Shown here: in pieces, positions 46,096 through 57,480 of the stretch
How the letters are laid out: every line of letters begins with the position of its first letter
How positions within the stretch are numbered: position 1 is the stretch's first letter
Assembly (NCBI RefSeq): GCF_901000735.1
Contig: NC_081545.1
Span: 15,872,745 to 15,936,744, forward strand
Length of the DNA stretch: 64,000 bases
From: Corylus avellana
Lineage: Eukaryota > Streptophyta > Magnoliopsida > Fagales > Betulaceae
Reading direction: 5' to 3'
Notes under the pieces: model-generated
Seen by the model: only the letters and a program-made list of their open reading frames with translations
Databases searched by the model: none
Told to the model about the DNA's origin: nothing
Translations under genes and position numbers: made by a program

Positions 46096-46844
46096 AAATT
46101 TTTTTAGGACCATTAGGGTCCACTTTGTGGACGCTAATGGTTAACTATCAGCGTCCACTTTGGTTTGGACGTTGATAGTTAAATTTTTTTTTTAAAAAAA
46201 TTTTTTTAGGACCATTAGGGTCCACTTTGTGGATGCTAATGGTTAACTATCAACGTCCACTTTGGTTTGGACGCTGATAGTTAATTTTTTATTTTTTATT
46301 TTTTTAGGACCATTAGGGTCCACTTTGTGGACGCTAATGGTTAACTATCTGCGTCTACTTTGGTTTGGACGCTAATAGTTAATTTTTTTTTAAAATTTTT
46401 TTTTTTTAGGACCATTAGGATCCACTTTGTGGACGCTAATGGTTAACTATTAGCGTCCACTTTGATTTGTATGCTGATAGTTAATTTTTTAAAAAAAATT
46501 TTTAAGACCATTAGGGTCCACTTTGTGGATGCTAATGGTTAACTATCAGCGTCCACTTTGAGTGGACATTAATGGTTAACTATCAGCGTCCACTTTGCCT
46601 TCCGTTTACATCAGCTTTATGGTCAAAACATTGTGACTTTTAGGGTCGACAAAGTGGATGCTAAAAGTGATCATTAGGGTTGACTTTAAGTGGACGCTGA
46701 TAATCACACATTTGATCATTAGGGTCGGACGATTAGCGTCCACACCTTTAGGGTCCAAAAGTCGACGCTGTTGTCAACAGCGTCCACTTTAGGACTTTTA
46801 GTGTCCACTCGAAGTCGCCCCTAAAAACCTAAATTCTTGTAGTG
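46096..46844. mobile_element. CACTA-like element end with 100-bp hairpin repeats
   Basis: Five copies (about 46105, 46206, 46306, 46407, 46501) of a unit containing ACCATTAGGGTCCACTTTGT, GGACGCTAATGGTTAACTAT and CAGCGTCCACTTTGGTTTGG, each with internal complementarity between GTCCAC and GTGGAC or GCGTCC and GGACGC blocks, with poly-T/A spacers; degenerate copies run to about 46810. The terminus TTCTTGTAGTG (46834-46844) is the complement of CACTACAAGAA, the usual CACTA end. No matching left end found. Confidence 0.7.
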
Positions 46845-47184
46845 ATATTAGCAACCACTTAACATAGCTATAAATAATAAATGTAAGTTCAAATATAAAT
46901 GAGAAACCCAGCACATTAATAGTGCACATATAATGCGTATGCCTTATGGTGCCCTTCTATTGCTAAAAGATTGGGACCATTTATTAACCAATAATACCAT
47001 TAAGGAAGAAAGTATTGCAACTCTGATTTAAGAACAATGTTTCAGATAGTAAATATTAGATTTAGAATTATAAGAGAGAGAAAATTCGTGGTCAATCGGC
47101 ATTGATGCAAAAGCTACACAAAGAGAGAACCACCATTATCCATCCATCTTCTCTCCCTGAGTGTTTGTGTTTGTGTGCCTGTGC

Positions 47185-47219
<35 letters not shown>

Positions 47220-47387
47220 GGCTAATAGTTCAGCTTCTTAGTTAAAATTCTGCACATTTAACTCCTAATGACCAAACAATTCACAAAACAACTTCTTACT
47301 CTACTCCTAACTAGCAAAGATTAACCATCTATGACTGGCTATTTAGTACTTTCAATGCATATATTTTTTTTATAAGATTAATCTTAC
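46845..47387. repeat. RLK intron with (GT)n(GA)n microsatellite
   Basis: Remnant of the intron downstream of the transmembrane exon. A compound GT/GA repeat lies at about 47160-47220. No kinase-coding sequence. Confidence 0.6.
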
Positions 47388-48587
47388 CTTTATCTTCAAG
47401 GTCTTTCCCCCCTAGGTAACCCTTCATTCGGAGAACTACCAAAATCAATGCAAGGAGCATACACGATGCAAGTACAATTCCAGCAATAGCACCAGCAGCA
47501 AGACCCTTTCTAGGGTCAAAGTCTACAATTACATGAAAAGTCAATAATAGAAAGGGTAGAGAGTCTAAATCACGAGAGAATTAAACTTACTTGGTGTCAC
47601 TGCAATGGCAGATATAAGAGGCCCATAGACAGCTTTATTAGGAATGGCATTAGTTCCTTTCCCTGCCCTGTATAAATGAATCTCCAAAGTACTACCATTA
47701 ACAAGAACATCGTATTCCCTATGGATGCCTATACCAACACCTCCAGCAGCCTCCACAATGTTGAAATCCTTCTCAACTAAATTCCCCTGGGAAAAAAAAA
47801 AAATCAAATAAAAAACTTCACAAGCTTAAACCAATAATTGTCATCCTTTCTCTTTTGAAGCCAAGCAAAGTTTTGAAAGGCATCATATTACAAGCTTTAT
47901 CTTAATCATGAAAAGCCTCTATGAACTCACTTGAATTGAGACATCGAATATACGCTTTCCCAGGCTGCTAAATGTCTGGTCATCAGAATACATTATTTCA
48001 GCAAAATAAAGCTTTACTTTGTAACTTCCCTTTCGCAAGCAAAGGCCATAGTACTTAAGTGATTGATGGGAAAGTCGTGCCGTCTGGTAGAATTTTGGAT
48101 AAGTCACATTCGGAGAAAATGTATTTTCTGTGATATAGGAAGCTTTATCGTTGCCCGTGTAAACCCCTGTACTGCTATAAGCCCATTTTTCAGAAGAAGA
48201 AATAAAGTGTGACGCTCCAAGCTTGTTTATGTCCTATTCATATCCATTCCCTTCGAATTCCATTTTATCCCCTCCATAATTAACAAACAATGCATAATCT
48301 GCAGATGTAATAGTAATTTTATCATACCATATTCCATCATTATCTCAAATAGTTTGACTCATAAGCTGCTACAGTTTATAAAAGCACAACCTAATATGTG
48401 TCTACACTTACATTTTGGTTTTTGGGAACAGGGGAGGTCCTTCTTCAAACACCTACGACTTCTGGAAGTTAAAAATTTAGGTAAAAAGTCAAATAATTTT
48501 TGTTTTTAATGCAGTTTCAACAAGCAAAATAAAGGTGTACTAAAAGCAAAGAGCTTACAGGGTTGCTCTCCGGAGATGAATAACCAG

Positions 48588-49479
48588 TGAAAATTCTAAA
48601 ACGACTCCAAACGACACCTATTCAAATGTCTAGGTGATTCACAAATATTAAGCAGAATAAGATCTAACCTAACAATTAATAATCAACCAAATTCAGATAC
48701 GTAATGAAAAACAAGAACACAGATATTTGGTTACGAAGAGGAAACCATTTAGAGAACTCTCTAAATGTAAAACCTCTCCGGGGCAGCCAAACACAGGAAA
48801 TCAATCCACTATAAGAAGAATAAGGAATACAAGAAGAATTACAAAACCTTTGCAATCTACTCTTCCTTGTACACGACAAGCGACCCACTTGACTTCTACT
48901 GCAGTAGCCCTTTCCAAAACATCTGGCACAATTCTTCTATAAGATTTCCTTTCACCGGAACTCCGATTGGCTTCACGTATTTAATCTTTACTCACATAAA
49001 CTAGAACAATATCTCTCTTTAAGCTCTCTGTTTTTGCTCTCAAAATACGTACGTATAATAGGCAAAACAGATTGTTTAAATAGAAAATAAACAACAAATC
49101 GGCAACCATGTCCGGACACGGATAAGTTGGTGTCCGGACATGCCTAGGGTTACATATGCGTAACCTAGTGGTGTCCGGACATCCAACTCTTGTGTCCGGA
49201 CAGCCCATATAAAAAGGGCTAGCTAGAAATGGGGTCCAGACCCAGCTTCTGGCGGTCCGGACAGGCATTCTGGAAATGTTGTCCAGTTTTGATCAACAGC
49301 TCGGATCGATGGGCGTTTGTGATCCGATTGAGCTGAAAGTTTGCAGAGACGTTCATAACACATGAATCTACATTATGAACGGTGGAGATTGGATTCTGAG
49401 CATTCTATATCATTGTTTGAGCCTATGAACAGTAGCTTATGCATTTTGAAACTGAATTAAGCCAACACAAGAACTAACA
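48588..49479 (-). repeat. 3' LTR of the gag-only element
   Basis: 892 bp. Holds six TGTCCGGAC-type motifs at about 49108-49262, ending roughly 30 bp upstream, in sense, of the TATA-like CTATTTAAAC (about 49073-49083). A second inverted motif GGTTACATATGCGTAACC (49149-49166) sits inside the array. Confidence 0.93.
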
Positions 49480-49492
49480 AACTCCCCCTTTG

Positions 49493-51132
49493 GCAATTCA
49501 GTGACAAAACCAAAATGCCGAGTTAATCCCATCATCTCCCCATATTTACTCCCCCTTTTTGTCACAAAATGACAAAAGGTATTCATATTTCCTGAAACAC
49601 TTCACAAAATACATCAAGGCATATGTGGAACAGGAATACAGAAATAAAACTCGTGATAAAAAAAAAAAGACGTAGAATACAAGATCATGAACACACATCA
49701 CCAAAAAAAAACTCCCCCTCAACATATGACTCAATAATCAATAAGAAGCTAAAAAAAAGAAAACATGCTTCTCTCCCTCAAAAGTCAAATGAACACACAT
49801 GATACACACATCAATGACTCATGTATTGCACAATGAATATCTCAAACATGCTCCAAATATGCAAAATATACATGAGACTAGAAATTGCAAGAAACTCATA
49901 TTGCTTAACCCAAGTAAAGAAAAATGTTCCATTCAACCCATGCTTGTGTGGTGTGTGTGTAAGCCATCCAAAGAGAAAAGTTTTCAACTTACAAAATGAG
50001 GAGAAAGTTTCACCACCATGAGGTTTTGACAAGTATATCAAATCAAAAGTCAAATTTTATCATACTAGGGCCTAGCCACTCTCATCCTATACATTTCTCT
50101 TTGTAATACATTTTGCACAAGTTTGACACAGTGAAATAAATTCTTTTTGGAATATGATCTTTTTATTTTATTTGTTTCACTATCTTGTTTATTTTTCTCT
50201 TTGAGAAAGTGTCCTTAAACTTTTGGTGCTTATCACAAAAGAGAAAGCATGAATTTTTAAGCCCTAGGTTCAACTAGCATATGGTCAATTTGAAAATATG
50301 ACTAGTCAAAAACCTCATATGGTTATATAACAGACCTCACAAATAAAGTGAAACAAAACCTCAATTTAAGCTTAAATGTGCACAAGAGATAAAGCATAGG
50401 CAAAATGTACCATATAAGCTCAGGCATTAGGTAACCACAAACAGAAGTCCATTGACACAAATTTTCATCTCATACATATTAAGAACATTCCAAGACGCAA
50501 GGAATTAAATCCATAAAAAGCAACATGAGAAATTAATGAACTATCTAGGTGCATAAGACAAAAGAAAGAAAAGAAAATAATCAAAGTAACATATTTTTGT
50601 CTTTTTGAAATTTTTCACAAAAGAAATGCACATGAACGAAAACAAATACAAAACAAACAAAAATGCAATGCATAAAGAAAAAACAACATGCTTGAGTTGA
50701 GATTACAACATGCAATACATGAATGTCCTTTCGCATTAAACTTTCATCACATCTTATAGGTCCTACTACAAAATAATGATTTGGTTTAATAACTACTTCT
50801 AGGTCTTCACAAGACATTATACATTCATGAACACTTGATTAGCAAGTAGACAAAAATCTTGGTGGTCCGTATACAACATCTCATCTATAAGCCTTTTAAG
50901 GATCATAACATATGAATTTCTTGAAAAGTCCTTTATGAATATGCCTCATAACAAGAATCTCCAAACAAACATGTATACATTCTTCACACAAAAAGTGTAA
51001 CAAAAAAATTGCAATGCATAAACTAGAAAGCGAAAGAAAAAAAAATGCAAAGCAAAGAAAAACAACATGTTCTAGGATTTTCAAAAATAAGCAAAACAAC
51101 AATTCCTAGACATGTTATTTACTCACCTAAAT
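49493..51132 (-). other. Non-coding internal region of the gag-only element
   Basis: Between the gag remnant and the 3' LTR, where pol would lie in a full element. No pol motifs on either strand; repeated polypurine-like AGGGGGAGT motifs at about 49549 and 49712. Confidence 0.6.
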
Positions 51133-52248
51133 TTAGGTGAGATCACTACCACTCCCCCTCAATGGGTGAATGGTATCGACCTTCCTAACCCAAACCTTCT
51201 TAACCCTAAGTGCATATTTGTGACTCTTGTCAAACTCATCTAACCTAGATAACACTCCTTTCATCATTATGCATAGCCCCTCAAAACCTTTCATAGAATA
51301 TGAATTCTCACTCTTATGCTCACGAGGTCTCAACTTAAAACAGTTAGGTCGAATATGACCAACTTTGCCACAATGATGGCAGGTATGGACAAATTTCGGA
51401 GAAGCTTGTCTCATATGAGGAGGGATATACATATACTTAAATCTAGACAAACATGACTCTACACCACCTTTTTCTTTCTTAGGAGCAGCCTTTTTATTCC
51501 AAGGTCTTTGGAATTTCAACTTAGAACAATTTGGTCTAATATGACCAATAATCCCACAATGGTGGCATGTAAGAATGAACCTTTGAGAAGGTTGGTTCCT
51601 TGCAAGGTAAACAAAGTTGGAGTTGCCTCTAGGTAAAAAGTGTTCAACACGAGAGTACTTACCTTTCTTACCCTTCTTACCTCTTGAGGTCGCAGTAGCT
51701 GTTTTCTTCTTTTTCTTTAAGACTTCTTTTCCTCTTCTTCTTGAGGAGTGAACAGCAACTAGCTTATCTTTATCCAATGGCTCTTCCAAGTTTTCTGTTT
51801 CAACAAAAACTTTCTTGGAAGAAGAAGCAAGGTTAGAGGAATGAGCAATAATCTTGTCAAAATCAATCCCAGGTTTATCACAAGTAGATTTTTGGGTATG
51901 CAAAATTTTGTCAAGATTATCATTAGAGAATTTTTCCAATAGAGTTTTGGACTCCTTTAATTCATTCTCTAATGACTCAACTTTATTAGCAAGATCATGA
52001 TTTTCAGATTTCAATGTTTTACACAAATCAAGAGAATCATTCAATTCACCAATTAGCTCATCTTTATCATGTTTAGCCTATCTGAGTTTCTTTAGATTCT
52101 TAGAATTAATAACTTGTAGCTCAGAGAATTTTACAAACAACAAATTATAAGTCTCCTGAAGATCAATTTCATTATCAGAATTATAATCAGAATAATACTA
52201 TTTATTAGAAGGCATAATAGTTTCAAAACAATCAAGAGTTTGGGACAT
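51133..52248 (-). pseudogene. Truncated Copia gag with two zinc knuckles
   Basis: Begins just inside the primer site (MSQTLDCFETIMPSNK, about 52248), has in-frame stops near 52200 and 52080, then runs open for 303 codons from 52044 to 51133. A coiled coil lies at about residues 1-50, a Lys-rich stretch at about 110-130, and two CX2CX4HX4C knuckles at residues 160-173 (CHHCGIIGHIRPNC) and 222-235 (CHHCGKVGHIRPNC). The UBN2-type N-terminal gag domain that normally precedes this region is missing. Two nearly identical knuckles suggest an internal duplication. It would bind RNA if made; stops argue it is not. Confidence 0.85.
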
Positions 52249-52317
52249 CTAGAAAGTATATAGGATCACACTCAGGAATTTAATCCTTTGACAGAGTGAA
52301 CCTGTTCTGATACCAAT

Positions 52318-53209
52318 TGAAAATTCTAAAACGACTCCAAACGACACATATTCAAATGTTTAGGTGATTCACAAATATTAAGCGGAATAAGATCTAACCT
52401 AACAATTAATAATCAACCAAATTCAGATATGTAATGAAAAACAAGAATACAGATATTTGGTTACGAAGAGAAAACCATTTAGAGAGCTCTCTAAATGTAA
52501 AACCTCTCCGGGGCAGCCAAACCCAAGAAATCAATCCACTATAAGAAAAATAAGGAATAGAAGAAGAATTACAAAACCATTGCAATCTACTCTTCCTTGT
52601 ACACGACAAGTGACCCACTTGACTTCTATCGCAGTAGCCCTTTCCAAAACATCTGGCACAATTCTTCTATAAGATTTCATTTCACCGGAACTCCGATTGG
52701 CTTCACCTATTTAATCTTTACTCACATAAACTAGAACAATATCTCTCTCTAAGCTCTCTGTTTTTACTCTCAAAATACGTACGTATAATAGGCAAAACAG
52801 ATTGTTTAAATAGAAAATAAACAACAAATCGGCAGCCATGTCCGGACATGGATAAGTTGGTGTCCGGACATGCCTAGGGTTACATATGCGTAACCTAGTG
52901 GTGTCCGGACATCCAACTCTTGTGTCCGGACAGCCCATATAAAAAGGGCTTGCTGGAAATGGGGTCCGGACCCAGCTTCTGGCGGTCCGGACAGGCATTC
53001 TGAAAATGCTGTACAGTCTTGATCAACAGCTCGGATTGATGGGCGTTTGTGGTTCGATTGAGCTGAAATTTTGCAGGGACGTTCATAACACATGAATCTA
53101 CATTATGAACGGTGGAGATTGGATTCTGAGCATTCTATATCATTGTTTGAGCCTATAAACAGTAGCCTATGCATTTTGGAATTGAATTAAGCCAAAACAT
53201 GAACTAACA
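52318..53209 (-). repeat. 5' LTR of the gag-only element
   Basis: 892 bp, same length as its partner. The array at about 52838-52992 keeps all its TGTCCGGAC cores, while the partner LTR has one core changed (GTCCAGAC for GTCCGGAC near 49232). Most differences between the LTRs are single transitions. Confidence 0.93.
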
Positions 53210-54536
53210 ACCGGAAACCAAATTCCTGTTTGATGATAAAGATAGGTTAGGGTAATGAAAGAGAGTGAATATATATATATTTTGGTTAAGTAATGAAAGA
53301 GGGTGAATTTGTCAGGCAGGTATTGGTTAGCATCAATATGAAAGAAATTGTATTGAATTTCTTTTCTTCCCTCTTTGATAGGGAAAGCTTTGAAAACTGC
53401 AGTGATTAATACTAAAGAAACTTACGGTGACAGCATTTCACAACTAGTAGCATCAGATGATCCCAAAAACTTGTTGTAAGATAAATCCCTGCAATACATG
53501 TCATAATCCCTTCATGACAGTTCTTAATTGAAAAAGAATGATATTGAGATATTAGAGCTCATCACATGAGTCTCACAAGATCTCACAATCCAAAAGGAGG
53601 AAGAATAAAATTTACAGACAAATGAAATAAAGATTCTCGGCTTATAGTAGACATACATTTTATTGTTATTGTTGTTGCTGTTCAATATCCAAGTCAAAGA
53701 GTTGCTGGTTAAAAACCTACATTTACAAAATATATGTTCATCTTGTTTATTACCAAATGAGTAGTCACAGTGGAGGATAAAACATAGATAATTTGAGAAA
53801 TAAATAAAAAATGAAACATTTACATAATTTTTACTTTCTGTGCATATAGCTTACATGTATTCTAGAGCCTCATTTGAAGTTGTATCGGAATTGGACCACT
53901 CAAATTGTTGAAGCTCAGGTCTCTACAAGATATAAACAAATCTTATATAAGCATAAATTATATATTTTTACCAATGAATTACATAATATAACGGAATCAA
54001 ATTTATTTAATATAATTTGTTTTCCATTTTGTTGCACTAATATATTCAATTAAAATTCTATAATCCAAAATGCAGTTCCTTGTAGAAATAAAGCCATTAC
54101 TACATGTTAGTAGTTGACATTATATTTTCTTTCCAACAATCTTGAAAAAAATTTCCATACATTCAGAGACTTATAGATTATGGGCTGATTTCAAAAGCAA
54201 GGGAATAAACAGTAGAATTTATTGAATTGAAATGATTCAATTGCCATGGGACATCCAAAAGGACCTCTAGTATCTCAAAGTCTAAATAAATTTTCTTTAC
54301 ATGGATAACATACTTTTGAAACAAGAACCAAAATATTAAAACGAAAAAAATTAAGAGCAGAGAGAGAGAAGATAAATAGACAAACTGTAGTAAATTATCC
54401 CTCTAGTTTCAAAAGAGTGAACGATTTCTAGGTGAATAAGAAACCTCTTGCTAAAACTAGCATACAAACAGAGAAGAATGGAGAAAACAAGTAACCTTTT
54501 TTTCATTTTTCTAAGAAAGAAAAGTCTTATGTGCTT
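53210..54536. other. Receptor kinase introns and two LRR exons
   Basis: Apart from the exons 53426-53488 and 53855-53922, AT-rich intron sequence with no other feature. Confidence 0.6.
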
Positions 54537-55625
54537 TGTTAGTTTTATTTTGGCTCATTCGATAGTATGTTTGTAGTCATTTGGAAAATATGTTCAAGCA
54601 TGAAGAATTGAAGAATTCAGAGTGTTTCAGTCTAGTGTGTCCGGGGCACCCAGAAGACAGGTCTGGACAATGATTCCAGAGAGATCAACAAAGATTGATG
54701 TGTCCGGACATCAGTTAGACATGTCTAGACACAGTTTCCCGAGAGTTCACTTTAGACAGCATGTCCGGATATCAGTTGGACATGTTTGGACCCAATTTCC
54801 AGAGACTTCATTGTGCAAGACATGTTCGGACAACCAGAAGAAGTGTCCGGACATGATTTCCATAGACTTCAATTCACAAGAGTTTTCCAAACAGTTGGGA
54901 ACATGTTTGGACAGGAATTCCAGAGAGTTCATTCTGCATTGGATGTCCGGACAGTTGGACGTCATGTTTAGACATGTAGGGTTTACAAAGACGTAACCCT
55001 AGCCGTGTCTGAACATGAGTTTAACCCTGTTCGAACACAACCACTTTTTAATTGCCTAATTCTTGTTAGAATAGGACTGTACCTTTAGCCTATGTATTGG
55101 GGACTATCAAGCACATTTGAAGTACGTATTCCAAGAGCGAATACTGTTGTGCTAAGAAAGCTTTCAAGATTCAGAGCTTTAGGTCTCTCTCTTAGAGTTA
55201 GAGTTGTGTCTTCATCCACAGATCCAAAACAACCGCAGCCTACCGAAGTTCTAATAAAGGAGATCACATAGAAGAAACTTTCAAGAGGTTCTAGGAGAAC
55301 TACTGCGGTAGCGAACAAGTGGGTCGCTTGTCTAGTACACGAGATTGTCAGTTGCAAAAGTTTTGTAAGTTTTGACATTATGTAATTTCTTGTTATTCTA
55401 TAGTGAAGTGATTTCCTGGATTTTGCTACCTTAGAGAGGTTTTAGGTTTAGAAAGTTCTTTAAATGATTTCCTCTTTGTAACCAAATATCTGTGTCCCTT
55501 TTATTTACAACTTCAATATACATTTGGTGAATTGTTGCATGCTTCATATTTTTAATTCTGTATATTATTGTAAACACCTATTTAACCCCCTTCTAGGTGT
55601 AGATTGGAGTCTATTAGGTTTTTCA
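54537..55625 (+). repeat. 5' LTR with periodic TGTCCGGACA array
   Basis: 1089 bp. From about 54640 to 55040 a unit of about 60 bp repeats five to six times: a CATGTCCGGACA-type palindrome, a second one about 20-25 bp on, then AATTTCCAGAGACTTCATT-like spacer. Three cores are perfect TGTCCGGACA (near 54702, 54847, 54950); the rest have one or two changes, mostly C to T at CG. Confidence 0.88.
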
Positions 55626-55654
55626 ATTGGTATCAGAGCGGGTTCACACTGTGA

Positions 55655-56790
55655 TGGATTTATCTCCTAAGTGTGATCCTAGACTCCGCATCAAATGTCT
55701 CATACTGTTGCACCTAACTCTCTTCCCGTCTTTGACGGATTAAATTACACACTTTGAAAAATTCGTATGAGAGCATATCTCAAATCAATTAAAATTGGAA
55801 TGTTGTTGAATATGGATGGACCCATCCAGATAGAGCAATAGCCGAATGGACAATGGATGAAAATAATGTTATCATTGCTAATGACAAAGCTATAAATTTC
55901 ATATTCATTTCTATCTCAATCAAGGAATTCTCAGGAATTTCTAGAGGTGAGATAGCTAAGGAAGCATGGGAAACATGAAATCACTCATGAATGAACTAAA
56001 ATTGTGAGATCTTCAAAACTTCATATGTTGATTTCTCAATTTGAAGAGATTAGAATACAAGAAGATGAGACATTTGATGAGTTTAATTCTAAGCTTAGCA
56101 CAATTAGAAACTCTTCTATCAATCTAGGGAAAAAAGTGTCAGATACTAAAACTGTTAAGAAAATATTGAGATCTTTACCTGAGAGGTTTATACCTAAGAT
56201 TACTGCCATACAAGAGAGCAAAGATTTAGACACAATGAGAGTAGAGGAACTTGTTGGTTAACTTCAAACTTTTGAGCTTGTCTTACCTAAACTAAAGAAA
56301 ACCAAGAATATTGCTCTTAAGATCAATGATGCTAAGGTGAACTCTGGTGATCCCTCTTATGACGATTCCTGGGATGATGAACTCTAGGAAGTTTAGGAAA
56401 TTCTTCAAACCCACGAAATAAAATTTCAAAAATAGAAATTCTCAATTTCCTAAGAAATCAAGAAATGAGACTATTGAGAATGATAAGTTACCTAGTGGTT
56501 GCAAGTGTCATGAATGTGGATGGTGTGATCATATTCGTGCTGATTGTGCTAACTTGAGAAAGTCAAATGACAAGGCTTTTAATGTTACTCAAAATGATGA
56601 GTCAGACAAGGATGATGTTGAAGAGGGAGTGAATTATTTAGCATTTGGTGTTACTTATGACAGTGAGCATGAGGTTAGTGAGTCTAATTCTCAAGACAAA
56701 CAAGGTTTATTTGACAATAAATCTGAAGAGGAGGATGATCTGCAAAATGCTTATAATAATCTTTTTGAGATAACTAAAAAAGTTGAATAA
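55655..56790 (+). pseudogene. Degenerate Copia gag with UBN2-type domain
   Basis: Plus strand, several frames. It starts with MDLSPKCDPRL and stop-ridden segments; DENNVIIANDKAIN-like text near 55858; then SLHMLISQFEEI-type UBN2 sequence open at 56004-56261 (FEEIRIQEDETFDEFNSKLS; LRSLPERFIPKITAIQESKD). After stops a zinc knuckle CHECGWCDHIRADC lies near 56510 (the usual Gly before His is Asp), followed by an acidic tail open to 56790. Non-functional. Confidence 0.85.
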
Positions 56791-56905
56791 TCAGCACTTA
56801 AAGAAACTCAAAGAGATTAATCTTGAAAATGCAAAACTATCTGTAACCTTAAATGATTCTCTTGCTGTTCGTAAATACATTGATATTTGAAAATCACATG
56901 TTAAT

Positions 56906-57480
56906 TGACAACCCCAGATATTCCACATATTGGAAGGAAAATAAGTACCATTAGACTATATAGCAATTGGTATCTAATCTGATTTTATTTATGTATTTTA
57001 GTCAGAGTTTGGTCAGTTAGTTGGTAGGCGACTATTAGGAGTAATATGATTTATGTGTTTAGTTTTCCAATAACTACCGAAAAAAAAAAAAGAAAAAAAA
57101 AAAAAAAGAGTTTTAACTTCCCTATTGGTAGAGTTTAAGTCCCATATAAGCTATCTAGATGCCATTCGGTCTACTTTCGTTGAATAAAAATCTACAAATT
57201 TGTATTTTGGAGGAACGATCTCCCTTGGCAATCAATCCTGCTTCTCTACAATACGGTAGTATCATACGGAATTAATAACAAATAGTGCCAGCGAACAGTA
57301 GATCGAAACTTTAATAGTATGTAATTTCAATCCAATTCTGGTTCATCTCAAGTGACTTCATAACACTTGTCATGATAAAAAATATAAGATGTCTTATAAT
57401 CACAGAAGTCCAGAACATAAAACAGTTTTAAACCTGGATATAGAGAAAGAAATTCAAAAGTAAATCATCTCTGTAAGTAT
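56906..57480. other. Probable solo LTR or LTR end of another element
   Basis: Starts near TGTTAATTGACAACCCCAGA (56908) and contains a CATATTGGAAG box, A-rich tract (57079-57107) and a TTGGAGGAACGATCTCCCTT stretch near 57210, all features I associate with Copia LTRs of another family. Ends and target duplication not resolved. Confidence 0.4.

Larger units (their letters stand above)
48588..53209 (-). mobile_element. Non-autonomous Copia-type LTR retrotransposon (gag remnant only)
   Basis: 4622 bp, minus-strand sense, in an intron of the receptor kinase pseudogene. Paired LTRs of 892 bp each (48588-49479 and 52318-53209), start TG and end CA in sense, roughly 95-96% alike by eye. Flanks ACCAG (48583-48587) and ACCGG (53210-53214) are a 4/5 target duplication. 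The primer site next to the 5' LTR (complement TTGGTATCAGAACAG, 52303-52317) fits initiator-Met tRNA use in Copia. The polypurine tract is AAAGGGGGAGT, at 49480-49492. AGGGGGAGT recurs near 49549, 49712 and 51152, as in SIRE/Maximus-type elements. No protease, integrase, RT or RNase H. Confidence 0.93.
54537..56905 (+). mobile_element. Second Copia-type element, 5' LTR and gag, truncated
   Basis: Plus-strand sense, related to the element at 48588. 5' LTR 54537-55625 starts TGTTAGTTTTATTTTGGCTC and ends TTTTTCA, followed by the primer site TTGGTATCAGAGC (55627-55639). Gag follows; no pol and no 3' LTR are found, and recognisable sequence stops near 56905. Inserted in the intron between LRR exons of the receptor kinase pseudogene, in the opposite orientation to both the gene and the other element. 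Confidence 0.85.

Noticed and set aside
45849..46175. Repeats that look at first like a CRISPR array
   Set aside because: Eukaryotic context; spacers are themselves repeated and not unique, and units are tandem copies of about 58 bp.
48981..49268. Frames rich in CPDTRVGCPDT / VRTP on the minus strand, also at 52711-53093 and 61145-61500
   Set aside because: Translations of the TGTCCGGACA array; the same word is read in several frames, with no constraint on any one of them.
51133..52044. Host zinc-finger protein gene
   Set aside because: The knuckles and Lys-rich tract are retroviral-type gag, and the frame is enclosed by paired LTRs with a primer site.
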